From Bacteroidota bacterium (lineage in GTDB: Bacteria; Bacteroidota; Bacteroidia; UBA4408): a stretch of 64,000 bases of DNA. Where the stretch lies: NCBI GenBank assembly GCA_016718805.1, contig JADKCP010000004.1, positions 434,001-498,000 on the forward strand, read 5' to 3'. The notes beneath the pieces are model-generated. The model was given only the letters and a program-made list of their open reading frames with translations. It made no database searches and was not told the DNA's origin. A program made the translations under genes and the position numbers. Each line of letters starts with the position of its first letter. Positions within the stretch are counted from its first letter, which is position 1. Below are positions 8,373 to 17,230 of this stretch, in pieces.

Positions 8373-8747
8373 ATGAAAAAAACACTTTTACCTATTTTAC
8401 TTGCAAGTGTTTGGATCAGCATTTCCGAATTTTTTAGAAATAGTCTACTGCTACATGAGCATTGGGTTGTTCATTATCAAAAACGAGGAATACTATTTCC
8501 TGAAAGCCCAGTAAATGGTATAATTTGGGGTATATGGTCAATTTGTTTTGCTTGTGTGATTTTTATGTTGAGTAAAAAATATTCGCTCCTTCAAACCACG
8601 CTTTTTTCATGGTTTATTGGTTTTGGATTAATGTGGATAGTACTGGCAAATTTGAGCGTATTACCCTTTGCAATTTTGCCACTTGCTATACCCTTAAGTG
8701 TTTTTGAATCATTTGTTGCAAGCTATTGTATGTATAAATTTAAATAA
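8373..8747 (+). CDS. Small integral membrane protein, function unknown
   Basis: A 124-residue hydrophobic protein with about four predicted membrane helices: near residues 3-18, 47-65, 75-95 and 97-118. The sequence is coherent, has an ATG start 36 bp after the previous gene and ends 49 bp before the YyaL-like start. Conserved-looking polar residues are HEHWVVHYQKRG between the first two helices. I do not recognise a family. Gene order suggests co-transcription with the flanking genes, without telling its role. Confidence 0.7.
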   Translation: MKKTLLPILLASVWISISEFFRNSLLLHEHWVVHYQKRGILFPESPVNGIIWGIWSICFACVIFMLSKKYSLLQTTLFSWFIGFGLMWIVLANLSVLPFAILPLAIPLSVFESFVASYCMYKFK

Positions 8748-8796
8748 GCTTCATCCAAGTATCCGCTTCAATAAGTTAAAACTTGAGAACCAATTT

Positions 8797-10824
8797 ATGA
8801 CTCAAACACAAGCAAAGTTTACCAATAAGCTCATTCACGAAACTAGTCCTTATTTGTTACAGCATGCCCACAATCCGGTTGATTGGTATGCCTGGAACGA
8901 AAACACTTTGCAAAAAGCAAAAGATGAAAACAAATTATTGCTAATCAGCATCGGTTATTCGGCATGTCATTGGTGCCATGTTATGGAGCACGAAAGTTTT
9001 GAAAACGAAGGAATAGCGCAGCTAATGAATGCTCACTTCATTTGTGTTAAAGTGGATAGAGAAGAGCGTCCTGATATTGATCAAGTATACATGAATGCCG
9101 TGCAGTTAATGACCGGCAGCGGCGGATGGCCACTGAATTGCTTTGCTCTGCCGGATGGTCGTCCTATTTATGGAGGTACTTATTTTCAACCTGAGCGCTG
9201 GAAAAATGTGTTGTTGAACATTGCTGATTTATACAGCAACGAACCTAACAAAGCTATTGAATATGCTCAAAAATTAGTAGATGGCATTCATCAAAGTGAA
9301 CTCATAAAGCGTGAGGAAAAAGCAGCAGAATTTACCACTGAAGAGTTAGCAAAAATAGTTTCCGAATGGTGTAAACGCTTTGATACAATTGAAGGGGGAG
9401 CAGATAGAACTCCGAAATTTCCTTTACCTAATAACTATTTATTTTTGTTGCAGTTCGCCTTCCTTCAAAAAAGCCCTGCAATTGAAAGGCATGTGCATCT
9501 TACTTTACAAAAAATGGCAATGGGTGGAATTTATGATCAATTGGGAGGTGGATTTGCTCGCTACTCAACCGATCATTTGTGGAAGGTACCTCATTTCGAA
9601 AAAATGTTGTACGACAATGCTCAGTTAGTGAGTTTGTACAGCGAAGCATTTCAAACTACACAAAAAGAGCTATACAAAAATGTAGTTGTTGAAACTCTCC
9701 GTTTTATTGAACGCGAAATGACTTCTACTGAAGGTGCATTTTATTCGGCTTTGGATGCCGACACTGAGGGAAAGGAAGGAAAATACTATGTATGGACAAA
9801 AGAAGAATTACAGCATTTGTTAGGTGAGGCTTTTGAAATTGCATCAACCTACTATTCGGTAAATGAAATTGGCTATTGGGAAGAAGAAAACTACATTTTA
9901 CTCAGAAAAAAAGAAGATCATGAATTGGCGCAAGCATTGAATTTAGATGAAGCTGAATTGCTTGTGAAGCTTGAAACGATAAAGAAGATACTACTCCATG
10001 CGCGAGAAAAAAGAGCAAGACCCGGCTTAGATGATAAAATTTTATGTTCGTGGAATGCATTGATGATTAAGGGATACAGCAATGCGTACAAGGTATTTGG
10101 CACAGAAAATTATTTACGAATAGCTGATGAAGCAGCCAAATTTATTTGCAACAAAATGATGCAAGATGATTGTACTCTTCTTCATTCCTATAAAAATGGA
10201 AAGGCAGTAATCAATGGTTTTTTGGAAGATTATTGCTTTACAATAGAAGCTTATATTTCCTTGTACGATGTTACTTTTAATGAATTTTATTTAGAAGATG
10301 CTAAACGTCTTATGGATTATAGCATTGCGCATTTTTATGATTCGGAAAGCGGATTTTTCTTTTTTACATCGGACCTAGATGCTCCATTGATAGCGCGAAA
10401 GATGGAAACTTCCGACAATGTAATTCCTGCATCAAATTCAAGCATTGCCCATTCTCTTTTTTTGTTAGGTCATTATTTTGATGTGCCCGATTATATAGAT
10501 AAGTCACGTCAAATGCTTCGGAATGTGAAACGAATGATGCTACATTATGGAGAAGGTTATTCGAATTGGGCAAGGTTACAACTCTATGAGCTAACGCCAT
10601 TTTACGAGATTGCAATTGTGGGAAATAACGCTGAAAAATTTCGGGTAGACCTTCAAAAAATCTATCTTCCCAATACACTAATTATGGGCTCAGCACACAC
10701 AAGTAAGCTTCCTTTGCTTGAAAACAAATACGTTGAAAACAAAACTTTAATATACGTATGCAAGGAAAGAAATTGCTTTTTACCTGTTGAAACGGTTGAT
10801 GATGCAATGAAGTTGCTGAAGTAA
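8797..10824 (+). CDS. YyaL/SPATA20-like thioredoxin-domain protein (DUF255)
   Basis: A 675-residue protein starting at the ATG at 8797 (MTQTQAKFTN); the open frame extends further upstream but would overlap the preceding gene. The N-terminal thioredoxin-like DUF255 domain has the family motifs SPYLLQHAHNPVDWY (17-31), GYSACHWCHVMEHESF with CHWC at residues 57-60, VDREERPDIDQVYM and GGWPLNCFALPDGRPIYGGTY. The remainder resembles the alpha/alpha toroid typical of the family (WKVPHFEKMLYDNAQL, SALDADTEG, YYVWTKEE, DDKILCSWNALMI). These proteins are widespread, cytoplasmic and of poorly defined function; a redox or sugar-epimerase-like role has been suggested from the folds. The length is normal for the family and nothing looks damaged. 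Confidence 0.93.
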   Translation: MTQTQAKFTNKLIHETSPYLLQHAHNPVDWYAWNENTLQKAKDENKLLLISIGYSACHWCHVMEHESFENEGIAQLMNAHFICVKVDREERPDIDQVYMNAVQLMTGSGGWPLNCFALPDGRPIYGGTYFQPERWKNVLLNIADLYSNEPNKAIEYAQKLVDGIHQSELIKREEKAAEFTTEELAKIVSEWCKRFDTIEGGADRTPKFPLPNNYLFLLQFAFLQKSPAIERHVHLTLQKMAMGGIYDQLGGGFARYSTDHLWKVPHFEKMLYDNAQLVSLYSEAFQTTQKELYKNVVVETLRFIEREMTSTEGAFYSALDADTEGKEGKYYVWTKEELQHLLGEAFEIASTYYSVNEIGYWEEENYILLRKKEDHELAQALNLDEAELLVKLETIKKILLHAREKRARPGLDDKILCSWNALMIKGYSNAYKVFGTENYLRIADEAAKFICNKMMQDDCTLLHSYKNGKAVINGFLEDYCFTIEAYISLYDVTFNEFYLEDAKRLMDYSIAHFYDSESGFFFFTSDLDAPLIARKMETSDNVIPASNSSIAHSLFLLGHYFDVPDYIDKSRQMLRNVKRMMLHYGEGYSNWARLQLYELTPFYEIAIVGNNAEKFRVDLQKIYLPNTLIMGSAHTSKLPLLENKYVENKTLIYVCKERNCFLPVETVDDAMKLLK

Positions 10825-10960
10825 AATTTTTAGTCAACTAGAAAGGAACAGTTTTGATAATCTATCCCAATTACTGCTAGAAATAGATGCTTGCTGTTAA
10901 TTTGAACAGTTTTTGAACTCGCTGGATGTAGAAAAATATTAAACAAGGACATCCGTCTAA

Positions 10961-12907
10961 TTAAGTGATTACTTTTGCTTGCTCAAGTTTTTCGTTCAAG
11001 GCAGCCCAGTTTTCCATTTCCTTTTCGAGCAGCACTTTGGTGGATTCGTATTTTTGAAACAGGTCGCTACTTTTCATGGCCTCTTTATATTTTTCAGGAT
11101 CCATCAGCACTTCATCCATTTGCTTCAGTTCTAATTCGAGTCGTTCAATTTCTTTTTCGCTTTTGCTTATTTGATTTGAAATTTTTCGAAGTTCCTTTTC
11201 ATTTTCCCTTTTTTGTTCGAATGAAACTTTGTTCTCTGATTTTCTTTCATCCGATTCGGCTTTTGCAGCAATTGCTTTTACTTCGAGTTCGCCCAGATTA
11301 GCTATTTTTTTTGATGCTAAAAAATCGTACACATCACCAATGTGTTGCTTGATGCTTTTGTTGCGAAATTCAAAAACTTTGTTGGTTAATCCTTGTAAAA
11401 AATCACGATCGTGGCTCACAATGATTAAGGTTCCATCGTAATTTATTAATGCTTGTTTCAACACGTCTTTACTGCGCATGTCGAGGTGGTTGGTAGGTTC
11501 ATCCAACACCAATAAATTATACGGATGTAAAAGTAGTTTGCACATGGCCAAACGCGATTTTTCTCCACCTGAAAGTACTTTTACTTTTTTGTCGATAGTA
11601 TCGCCACTGAATAAAAATGAACCCAGCAAGCCGCGCACATTTTTACGAATTTCGCCTACAGCAGCTTCATCAATTGTTTCGAAAACCGATTTATCCCCAT
11701 CCAGCATCTCTGCTTGGTTTTGCGCATAATATCCAATTTCGGTATTGTGACCAATTATGAGTTTTCCTTCATAGGATTCCTTGCCAACAATTAACTTTGA
11801 TAAGGTTGATTTTCCTTCGCCATTTCGTCCAACAAAAGCAATTTTTTCCTGGCGTTCAATCATAAAATCAACGCCTGTAAAAATGACCTTATCACCATAT
11901 TTTTTCTGTACTTCCTGCGCTTCCACCACTACTTTTCCTGCACGCGGTGCCGGTGGAAAACGGAAACGAATACTTGAAGTTTCTTCGTCGTCAACCTCCA
12001 CTCTTTCGAGCTTATCTAACTTTTTGATTAGGCTTTGTGCAAAAGCTGCCTTGTTTTTTTTCGCACGAAACTTATTAATAAGCTCTTCGGTATGTTCAAT
12101 ATACTTTTCTTGATTTTTAGCCTCGGCTTGTTGCAATGCTCTACGTTCATTACGTAGTTCAACATAGCGCGAATAATTGGTTTTATAATCGTATATTTTA
12201 CCTAAACTAATTTCTATTGTACGGTTGGTGATGGTATCTAAAAAAGCTCTATCGTGACTAACTAACACCAAGGCTCCCGCATAGTTTTTCAAAAAATCTT
12301 CGAGCCATTGAATACTTTCAATATCGAGGTGATTGGTTGGCTCATCCAGCAACAACACACTTGGTTTTTGAAGTAATATTTTGGCTAGTTCAATGCGCAT
12401 TCTCCAGCCTCCGCTGAATTCATCCGTTAAACGCGTTAAATCTTCCCGTTCAAATCCTAATCCAAATAAGACCAGTTCAATGTTGGCATGAATTGAATAG
12501 CCATCGAGTAGTTGAAATCGCTCGTTTTTATCGTTAAGTTGGTGTATTAAATTATAGTACTCAGTGCTGTTGTGATCTTCTCGGGTTGCTAACTGTTCGT
12601 TGATATGTTCGATAGCGTGTTCTAATTCTCTAATTTCCTTAAAAGCAGTAGCCGCTTCATCAAACACAGAGTTGCCTGATTGATATACCATTTCTTGAGG
12701 CAAATAGCCGATAGTACACTCATTTTGTTTCGCGATAGTGCCTGTTTCTGATGCTTGTGCACCACTTAATATTTTGAGAAGCGTTGATTTTCCTGCACCA
12801 TTTTTACCAACCAAACCAATTCGATCGCGCGAATTAACCAAAAACGAAACTTCGTCGAACAAATAATTTCCCCCAAATTGTACTGATAGTTGATTTACCG
12901 AAATCAT
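10961..12907 (-). CDS. ABC-F family ATP-binding protein
   Basis: A 648-residue soluble protein with two ATP-binding cassettes and no membrane segment. Walker A motifs are GKNGAGKST (about 34-42) and GRNGEGKST; signature motifs are FSGGW and LSGGEKSRL; Walker B segments are LLLDEPTNHLDIESIQWLE and LVLDEPTNHLDMRSKDVL. The linker between the cassettes is charged and helical (RNERRALQQAEAKNQEKY), as in ABC-F proteins, and a C-terminal coiled coil (about 530-645) is rich in Lys and Glu. ABC-F proteins act on the ribosome (EttA, Uup, YheS, Vga/Msr types); this one looks like the general Uup/YheS-like housekeeping sort, and resistance cannot be inferred. It is a single gene, convergent with the YyaL-like gene and separated from the operon upstream by a terminator. 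Confidence 0.93.
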   Translation of the reverse strand: MISVNQLSVQFGGNYLFDEVSFLVNSRDRIGLVGKNGAGKSTLLKILSGAQASETGTIAKQNECTIGYLPQEMVYQSGNSVFDEAATAFKEIRELEHAIEHINEQLATREDHNSTEYYNLIHQLNDKNERFQLLDGYSIHANIELVLFGLGFEREDLTRLTDEFSGGWRMRIELAKILLQKPSVLLLDEPTNHLDIESIQWLEDFLKNYAGALVLVSHDRAFLDTITNRTIEISLGKIYDYKTNYSRYVELRNERRALQQAEAKNQEKYIEHTEELINKFRAKKNKAAFAQSLIKKLDKLERVEVDDEETSSIRFRFPPAPRAGKVVVEAQEVQKKYGDKVIFTGVDFMIERQEKIAFVGRNGEGKSTLSKLIVGKESYEGKLIIGHNTEIGYYAQNQAEMLDGDKSVFETIDEAAVGEIRKNVRGLLGSFLFSGDTIDKKVKVLSGGEKSRLAMCKLLLHPYNLLVLDEPTNHLDMRSKDVLKQALINYDGTLIIVSHDRDFLQGLTNKVFEFRNKSIKQHIGDVYDFLASKKIANLGELEVKAIAAKAESDERKSENKVSFEQKRENEKELRKISNQISKSEKEIERLELELKQMDEVLMDPEKYKEAMKSSDLFQKYESTKVLLEKEMENWAALNEKLEQAKVIT

Positions 12908-13022
12908 TGTGTATTAAAAAATAGGCTGCAAAAGTAGGAAATTAGCTGAGGTATTCTTTTAGGAAACAGTTACACTCTACAAATAAAATATGAAAATAAA
13001 CTAACTGTAAATGTGTATTCAA

Positions 13023-13045
13023 AAAGGCTTTTGGGCCTTTATATA
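13023..13045 (-). terminator. Intrinsic terminator after the lolC/E-like gene
   Basis: On the minus strand, AAAGGC and GCCTTT form a stem around a 6-nt loop (plus 13023-13028 and 13035-13040), followed by a short T-rich run. It lies 20 bases past the stop at 13060 and separates this operon from the ABC-F gene. Confidence 0.6.
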
Positions 13046-13059
13046 GCAGTAAATTCGGC

Positions 13060-14289
13060 CTATTTTATTTGAATATGTTCCTTTTTAATAAGTGTTTGAG
13101 AAGGGTAAAAAGCTGCTAAAAACCCAATGGTAAGCACTGTTCCAAAAACAAAAACAAAATCGCTAAGTTGCATCCTAACGGGATAGGTATCTACTACAAA
13201 AGAACCGCCGCCCGGCATTTTAATCCATCCAAAATGAAGTTGCGATAGGCAAATTGCGGTTCCCAATAACAAACCTGAAATGCCTCCGATAAAGGAAATC
13301 ATCAAGCCTTCAGTTAAAAACAATTTTCGAATAAAGGAAACTGTAGCACCCATACTTCTTAAAACAACCATATCTTTTTTCTTCTCAATTATGAGCATGG
13401 TAAGCGACCCTATTACATTAAACGTAGCGATAATCAATATAAATCCAAGAATTAAAAAAACCGCCCATTTTTCTGAACGCATAATTTTATAGAGCAATGC
13501 ATGTTGCTGGAAGCGGTTTTTCACGATTAATTTGTTTCCGGAAATTTGTTCAATTTGTGCTTGTACTTTTTTGATATCAGTTCCCGGTTTAATTAGAATT
13601 TCAATTGCGCTAACTTGGCTTGAGTAGTTCAACATTTTTTTTACAAAAGGCAAAGGAAGCAGCACATACTTTGAATCAAAATCTTGTTGTATTGCAAATA
13701 TTCCACCGGCAGTTACGGCTTCACTTGTAAATGCGCTTTCAGGATTTAAGCTATTAAAAGTAACACCTCGCCTGGGAACGTATACTTGCAAAAAACTCAA
13801 CACATCGTGAATATTTACTCCCAATTTATTGGCAACACCTTGACCAACTAAAGCAAAATACGTGCAGTCGCGTTGCAGGGCAATTTTACCATCGGCAAGC
13901 ATAGTATCGAGTCCGGTTTGTTGCAAGTAATCACTGTTAACTCCCTTGATGGTGGCTATATACTGTCGGTTATTGTATTTCAGTAGCGCGTTTTCTTCAA
14001 CAACAGGACTTAGTGCACGAATTCCTTCAACACTAGTTAATTGTTGGTACAGGTAATCAGAAGGTTCAAATGTTTTACCATATTTTGCGGTTATTTCAAT
14101 ATCGGGATCAAATGAATTGTACAAGGACATGACCAGATTTTCAAATCCATTAAATACAGAAAGTACCACAATTAGTGCAGTAGTACCAACGGTTACACCT
14201 ACAATAGAAATAGCAGTAATAACATTTATCGCATTGTGCGATTTTTTTGAAATAAGGTAGCGCCTGGCAATGAATAGTGAAAGATTCAT
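13060..14289 (-). CDS. LolC/LolE-like ABC transporter permease (FtsX family)
   Basis: A 409-residue inner-membrane protein with the MacB/FtsX-type layout. The N-terminal FIARRYLISKKSHNAINVITAISIVGVTVGTTALIVVLSVFNGFE contains the first helix; a large periplasmic domain spans about 50-270; a C-terminal group of three helices follows (ILGFILIIATFNVIGSL, ISFIGGISGLLLGTAI, FVFVFGTVLTIGFLAAF). The KKKDMVVLRSMGA segment after helix 2 is the typical coupling region. The family includes LolC/LolE, which extract lipoproteins from the inner membrane together with the LolD ATPase; no ATPase gene is adjacent. It is the last gene of the apparent der operon, 39 bp after the methyltransferase gene. Confidence 0.85.
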   Translation of the reverse strand: MNLSLFIARRYLISKKSHNAINVITAISIVGVTVGTTALIVVLSVFNGFENLVMSLYNSFDPDIEITAKYGKTFEPSDYLYQQLTSVEGIRALSPVVEENALLKYNNRQYIATIKGVNSDYLQQTGLDTMLADGKIALQRDCTYFALVGQGVANKLGVNIHDVLSFLQVYVPRRGVTFNSLNPESAFTSEAVTAGGIFAIQQDFDSKYVLLPLPFVKKMLNYSSQVSAIEILIKPGTDIKKVQAQIEQISGNKLIVKNRFQQHALLYKIMRSEKWAVFLILGFILIIATFNVIGSLTMLIIEKKKDMVVLRSMGATVSFIRKLFLTEGLMISFIGGISGLLLGTAICLSQLHFGWIKMPGGGSFVVDTYPVRMQLSDFVFVFGTVLTIGFLAAFYPSQTLIKKEHIQIK

Positions 14290-14328
14290 ATGTTCATTTT
14301 TAAGCCTTGGCTGATGTACTAACTAAAT

Positions 14329-15135
14329 TTATTTCCAGGCCTTAACTATTAATCCGGTACCGGTTGGGTGATCCATATGGGTATCCAAATAGTTAAGCAC
14401 AAACGAAATCGGATAAGTAATTAAATAATACAGCGGAAGTATGAGGTAAAACAATTTAGACTTACCGAGCATTAGAATAGGATATTTCATACTGAGCTTC
14501 CACGAAATTTTACCCGGAGTACCGTAAGAGTAGCGCACGTCAGCTTTACTAAAGCCGGCAGATTTTAATTTATCGGCAATTTCCTTCGCATTGTATCCAT
14601 CTCTAACATGTTCTTCAATAAATGAAGTTTCTCCATCGCTATGCACATCAGAACCTCCCTGGTCAGAAGGAGTTGAAATTAACAACATACCACCACTTTT
14701 AAGGGAGGCATGAAAGTTTTTGAACACCTGCACATCTTCTAAAATATGCTCCATCACATCAACTGATAAAACTAAATCAAAACTATTTTCTTGCTTAAAA
14801 ACAGTGAGGTCTTCAACACTAAAATGCACATTGTTTCGCTTTACTTTCTTAAAAAAGCGGGAACAATCTGCAACTTGTTCTTCTTTTACATCCACTGCTT
14901 TAATTGTCCATTTTGAATTAATACCTGATAGGTAATAGGAATATTGCCCAAAGCCCATTCCTGCATCAAGAATAGAAATATAGCTTCTACTAGAGCGATT
15001 CCACAATTTAATTTCTTTGTGAATATGCCAACTACGAAGCAATAGCAAATCGAGTAATTTGTAAAAAACGATGCGTAAAAAAGGCGTGGTATTAAAAACT
15101 TTACCTAATGAACTTTTAATTGGGTCGTAAAACAT
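14329..15135 (-). CDS. Class I SAM-dependent methyltransferase, substrate unknown
   Basis: A 268-residue protein with a Rossmann-type methyltransferase core. Motif I is LDAGMGFGQYSYYLS (about residues 56-70), the acidic strand-2 end is AVDVKEEQ, and motif IV is FDLVLSVDVMEHILED, followed by LKSGGMLLISTPS. The C-terminal part has a hydrophobic stretch (LFYLILPLYYLITYPISFVLNYL), suggesting membrane association, as seen in methyltransferases acting on lipids or quinones; this is inference. It lies 20 bp after rbfA and upstream of the lolC/E-like permease, probably in one transcript. Confidence 0.82.
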   Translation of the reverse strand: MFYDPIKSSLGKVFNTTPFLRIVFYKLLDLLLLRSWHIHKEIKLWNRSSRSYISILDAGMGFGQYSYYLSGINSKWTIKAVDVKEEQVADCSRFFKKVKRNNVHFSVEDLTVFKQENSFDLVLSVDVMEHILEDVQVFKNFHASLKSGGMLLISTPSDQGGSDVHSDGETSFIEEHVRDGYNAKEIADKLKSAGFSKADVRYSYGTPGKISWKLSMKYPILMLGKSKLFYLILPLYYLITYPISFVLNYLDTHMDHPTGTGLIVKAWK

Positions 15136-15155
15136 TTGATGAAGCGCAGTATAAA

Positions 15156-15503
15156 TTATTTTTTAAGAAGTGATTCAATTTTCATGGCATAGTCGAGCGA
15201 GTCGTCGATAAAAAATTCGAAGTTTGGAATTATCCGAACCTGTTGTTTAATTCTATCGCCGATGCGTTTTCTGATTTCCTTGCTTTGCGATTTGATAAGC
15301 TTAAGTGTTGGTTCCCTATCCTTTTCGATCAAAATACTTAGATACACTTTAGCAACTGATAAATCAGCACTTATTCGCACTGTTGTAACAGTAATGAAAG
15401 CTCTGTTAAATAAGTTTCCACTTTCGCGCTGAAAAAATTCGCCGAGCTCTTTTTGCAATAGGCGCGATACCTTATTTTGACGTGTAGAATCCATTGTGGG
15501 CAA
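15156..15503 (-). CDS. rbfA: 30S ribosome-binding factor RbfA
   Basis: A 115-residue protein matching RbfA in length and motifs: STRQNKVSRLLQKELGEFFQ at the N-terminus, TVTTVRISADLSVAKVYLSI in the KH-like core, and RIIPNFEFFIDDSLDYAMKIESLL at the end. RbfA binds immature 30S subunits and helps 16S rRNA 5'-end maturation. Its position 22 bp downstream of der, another ribosome assembly factor, fits co-expression. Confidence 0.93.
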   Translation of the reverse strand: MPTMDSTRQNKVSRLLQKELGEFFQRESGNLFNRAFITVTTVRISADLSVAKVYLSILIEKDREPTLKLIKSQSKEIRKRIGDRIKQQVRIIPNFEFFIDDSLDYAMKIESLLKK

Positions 15504-15525
15504 ATGTATTAAAAAAATCTTCGGA

Positions 15526-16830
15526 TTATTTTAAACGGAAAAACAGTTGTAGTGGGACACCTTCAAAATCGAACTTAAGTCGCATTTGATTTTCAACAAA
15601 TCTTCGGTACGATTCCTTTACTAATTGCGGCTGATTGCAGAAAAAAGCAAAGGAAGGCGCCAGTGTAGGCAACTGGGTACAAAATTTAATTTTTATGTAT
15701 TGTCCATTTAAAGCAGGTGGTGGATTGGCTTGTATAATGGGAAGCATTACCTCGTTGAGTACATTGGTTTTTATTCGCTGTGTGCGGTTTTGATGCACTT
15801 TGGTAGCTACTTCCAATGCTTTAAATATGCGTTGTTTGCTTAACGCAGAAATAAAAACAATGGGAACATCCTTGAATGGCATCAATTTTTTACGAATTTT
15901 TTCTTCGTAGTCTTTGGTGGTATTATTTTCCTTTTCTATTAAATCCCATTTATTCACTAGGATAACTATACCCTTTCGATTGCGTTCAGCTAGGTGAAAA
16001 ATATTTAAATCCTGAGATTCAATTCCTTCCTTCGCATCGAGCACTAATAAGCAAACATCGCAGCTTTCGATAGCTTTAATAGAGCGCATTACGGAATAAA
16101 ATTCGAGGTCTTCGTGAACCTTTCCTTTCTTTCGAACTCCTGCTGTATCAACCAATAAAAAATCGTGTCCAAAGCTTTGGTAGCGCGTGTGAATTGTATC
16201 GCGTGTGGTACCAGCTATATTGGTTACAATGTTTCGCTCCTCGCCTACTAAGGCATTCAGTAGTGACGATTTTCCAACATTCGGGCGACCAACAATTGCA
16301 AACTTTGGTAGGTCGAGTTGTTCTTCATCTTCTTCACTCTTAAAGGATTTTACCACATCGTCGAGTAAATCACCTGTGCCGCTGCCATTTATTGACGAGA
16401 TGCAATACACTTCTCCAAGACCTAAACCATAAAATTCAGCAGCCCATGCCTGACGGTCGCCATTATCCACCTTGTTGGCTATTAAAAATACCTTCTTTTT
16501 TGTTTTTCGAAGTAAATTGGCAACATCTCTATCGTCGTCAGTAGCACCGGTCGCAACATCCACTACAAATAAAAGTACAGATGCTTCGTCAATTGCAATT
16601 TTTACTTGCTTCCGTATTTCTCCTTCAAAAATATCGTCAGAACCTGTTACATAGCCACCCGTATCAATTACACTAAACTCACGACCATTCCATTCACATT
16701 TTCCATAGTGACGGTCGCGGGTAACGCCGCTAATTTCGTCGACAATGGCAGCACGGGTTTCGGTAAGGCGATTAAAAAGCGTTGATTTTCCAACATTAGG
16801 ACGACCAACAATTGCTACAATATTTGACAC
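15526..16830 (-). CDS. der: Ribosome biogenesis GTPase Der (EngA)
   Basis: A 434-residue protein with the diagnostic tandem pair of GTPase domains. The first P-loop GRPNVGKST is at about residues 8-16 with DTGGY and NKVD; the second, GRPNVGKSS, is near residue 181 with DTAGVRKKGKV and NKWD. A C-terminal KH-like domain follows (FCTQLPTLAPSFAFFCNQP ... FDFEGVPLQLFFR). Der acts in late 50S subunit assembly. The length is typical and all nucleotide-binding motifs are intact. It is the first gene of an apparent operon with rbfA, a methyltransferase and a lolC/E-like permease. A leader hairpin with a T-run lies just upstream (see the terminator entry). Confidence 0.96.
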   Translation of the reverse strand: MSNIVAIVGRPNVGKSTLFNRLTETRAAIVDEISGVTRDRHYGKCEWNGREFSVIDTGGYVTGSDDIFEGEIRKQVKIAIDEASVLLFVVDVATGATDDDRDVANLLRKTKKKVFLIANKVDNGDRQAWAAEFYGLGLGEVYCISSINGSGTGDLLDDVVKSFKSEEDEEQLDLPKFAIVGRPNVGKSSLLNALVGEERNIVTNIAGTTRDTIHTRYQSFGHDFLLVDTAGVRKKGKVHEDLEFYSVMRSIKAIESCDVCLLVLDAKEGIESQDLNIFHLAERNRKGIVILVNKWDLIEKENNTTKDYEEKIRKKLMPFKDVPIVFISALSKQRIFKALEVATKVHQNRTQRIKTNVLNEVMLPIIQANPPPALNGQYIKIKFCTQLPTLAPSFAFFCNQPQLVKESYRRFVENQMRLKFDFEGVPLQLFFRLK

Positions 16831-16843
16831 GGTACGCAGGTTT

Positions 16844-16870
16844 TAAAACAAAAAAGCCGATGAATCGGCT
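16844..16870 (-). terminator. Intrinsic-terminator-like hairpin in the der leader
   Basis: On the minus strand AGCCGA-TTCA-TCGGCT (plus 16855-16870) is followed at once by TTTTTTGTTTT. It sits between a candidate promoter at 16895-16902 and the der ATG at 16830. No minus-strand gene lies upstream for it to terminate, so it may be an attenuator or may end a short leader RNA. Confidence 0.6.
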
Positions 16871-16894
16871 TCTACATCTACTTATTTTCGGAAA

Positions 16895-16902
16895 CAAATG
16901 TA
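16895..16902 (-). promoter_or_regulatory. Putative -7 box for the der operon (TACATTTG)
   Basis: On the minus strand TACATTTG matches TAnnTTTG exactly, about 65 bases before the der start. Transcription would begin around 16888 and run straight into the leader hairpin. No good -33 element is seen. Confidence 0.4.
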
Positions 16903-17230
16903 CTTAAACTTTGCGACATTTGGTTATAAAGCGAACCTTCTCTTCAAAATAAGTGGGAAAAATCAAAGTGATTATTCTTTTGTAGATTAATGTTGACAAG
17001 CCTTTGGGATTTTTATTCTCTGATTTCTTTTTTTAGATTTGCGTTCTAATTAACCTAAAATCAATTGAATCCTTATGAAAATATTTGTACGAAATAATTT
17101 TTCGAAAATAATTAGAAGTGTATTAATACAAAAAAAATAGTAATAGAATAATAGCTGTTTTATATGCTAGATGTCGTTATACAGAAAATAAAATCACACT
17201 AACAAATTCAATTCAATCAGTTAATAGCAC
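16903..17230. other. Divergent intergenic region between der and the GEVED protein gene
   Basis: This AT-rich stretch of about 330 bp has no gene-like reading frame. The only signals I see are the der -7 box at its left edge and a TAGATTTG at 17034-17041 (plus strand, exact TAnnTTTG), which could start a leader of about 180 nt for the gene at 17231. Confidence 0.4.
17034..17041 (+). promoter_or_regulatory. Putative -7 box upstream of the first GEVED protein gene
   Basis: TAGATTTG fits TAnnTTTG. The TTTG at 17003-17006 lies 27 bases upstream, rather far for a -33 element, so support is weak. Confidence 0.28.

Noticed and set aside
8698..8796. Upstream extension of the YyaL-like gene from 8698
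   Set aside because: It would overlap the membrane protein gene by 50 bp, and the family's conserved N-terminus fits the ATG at 8797.
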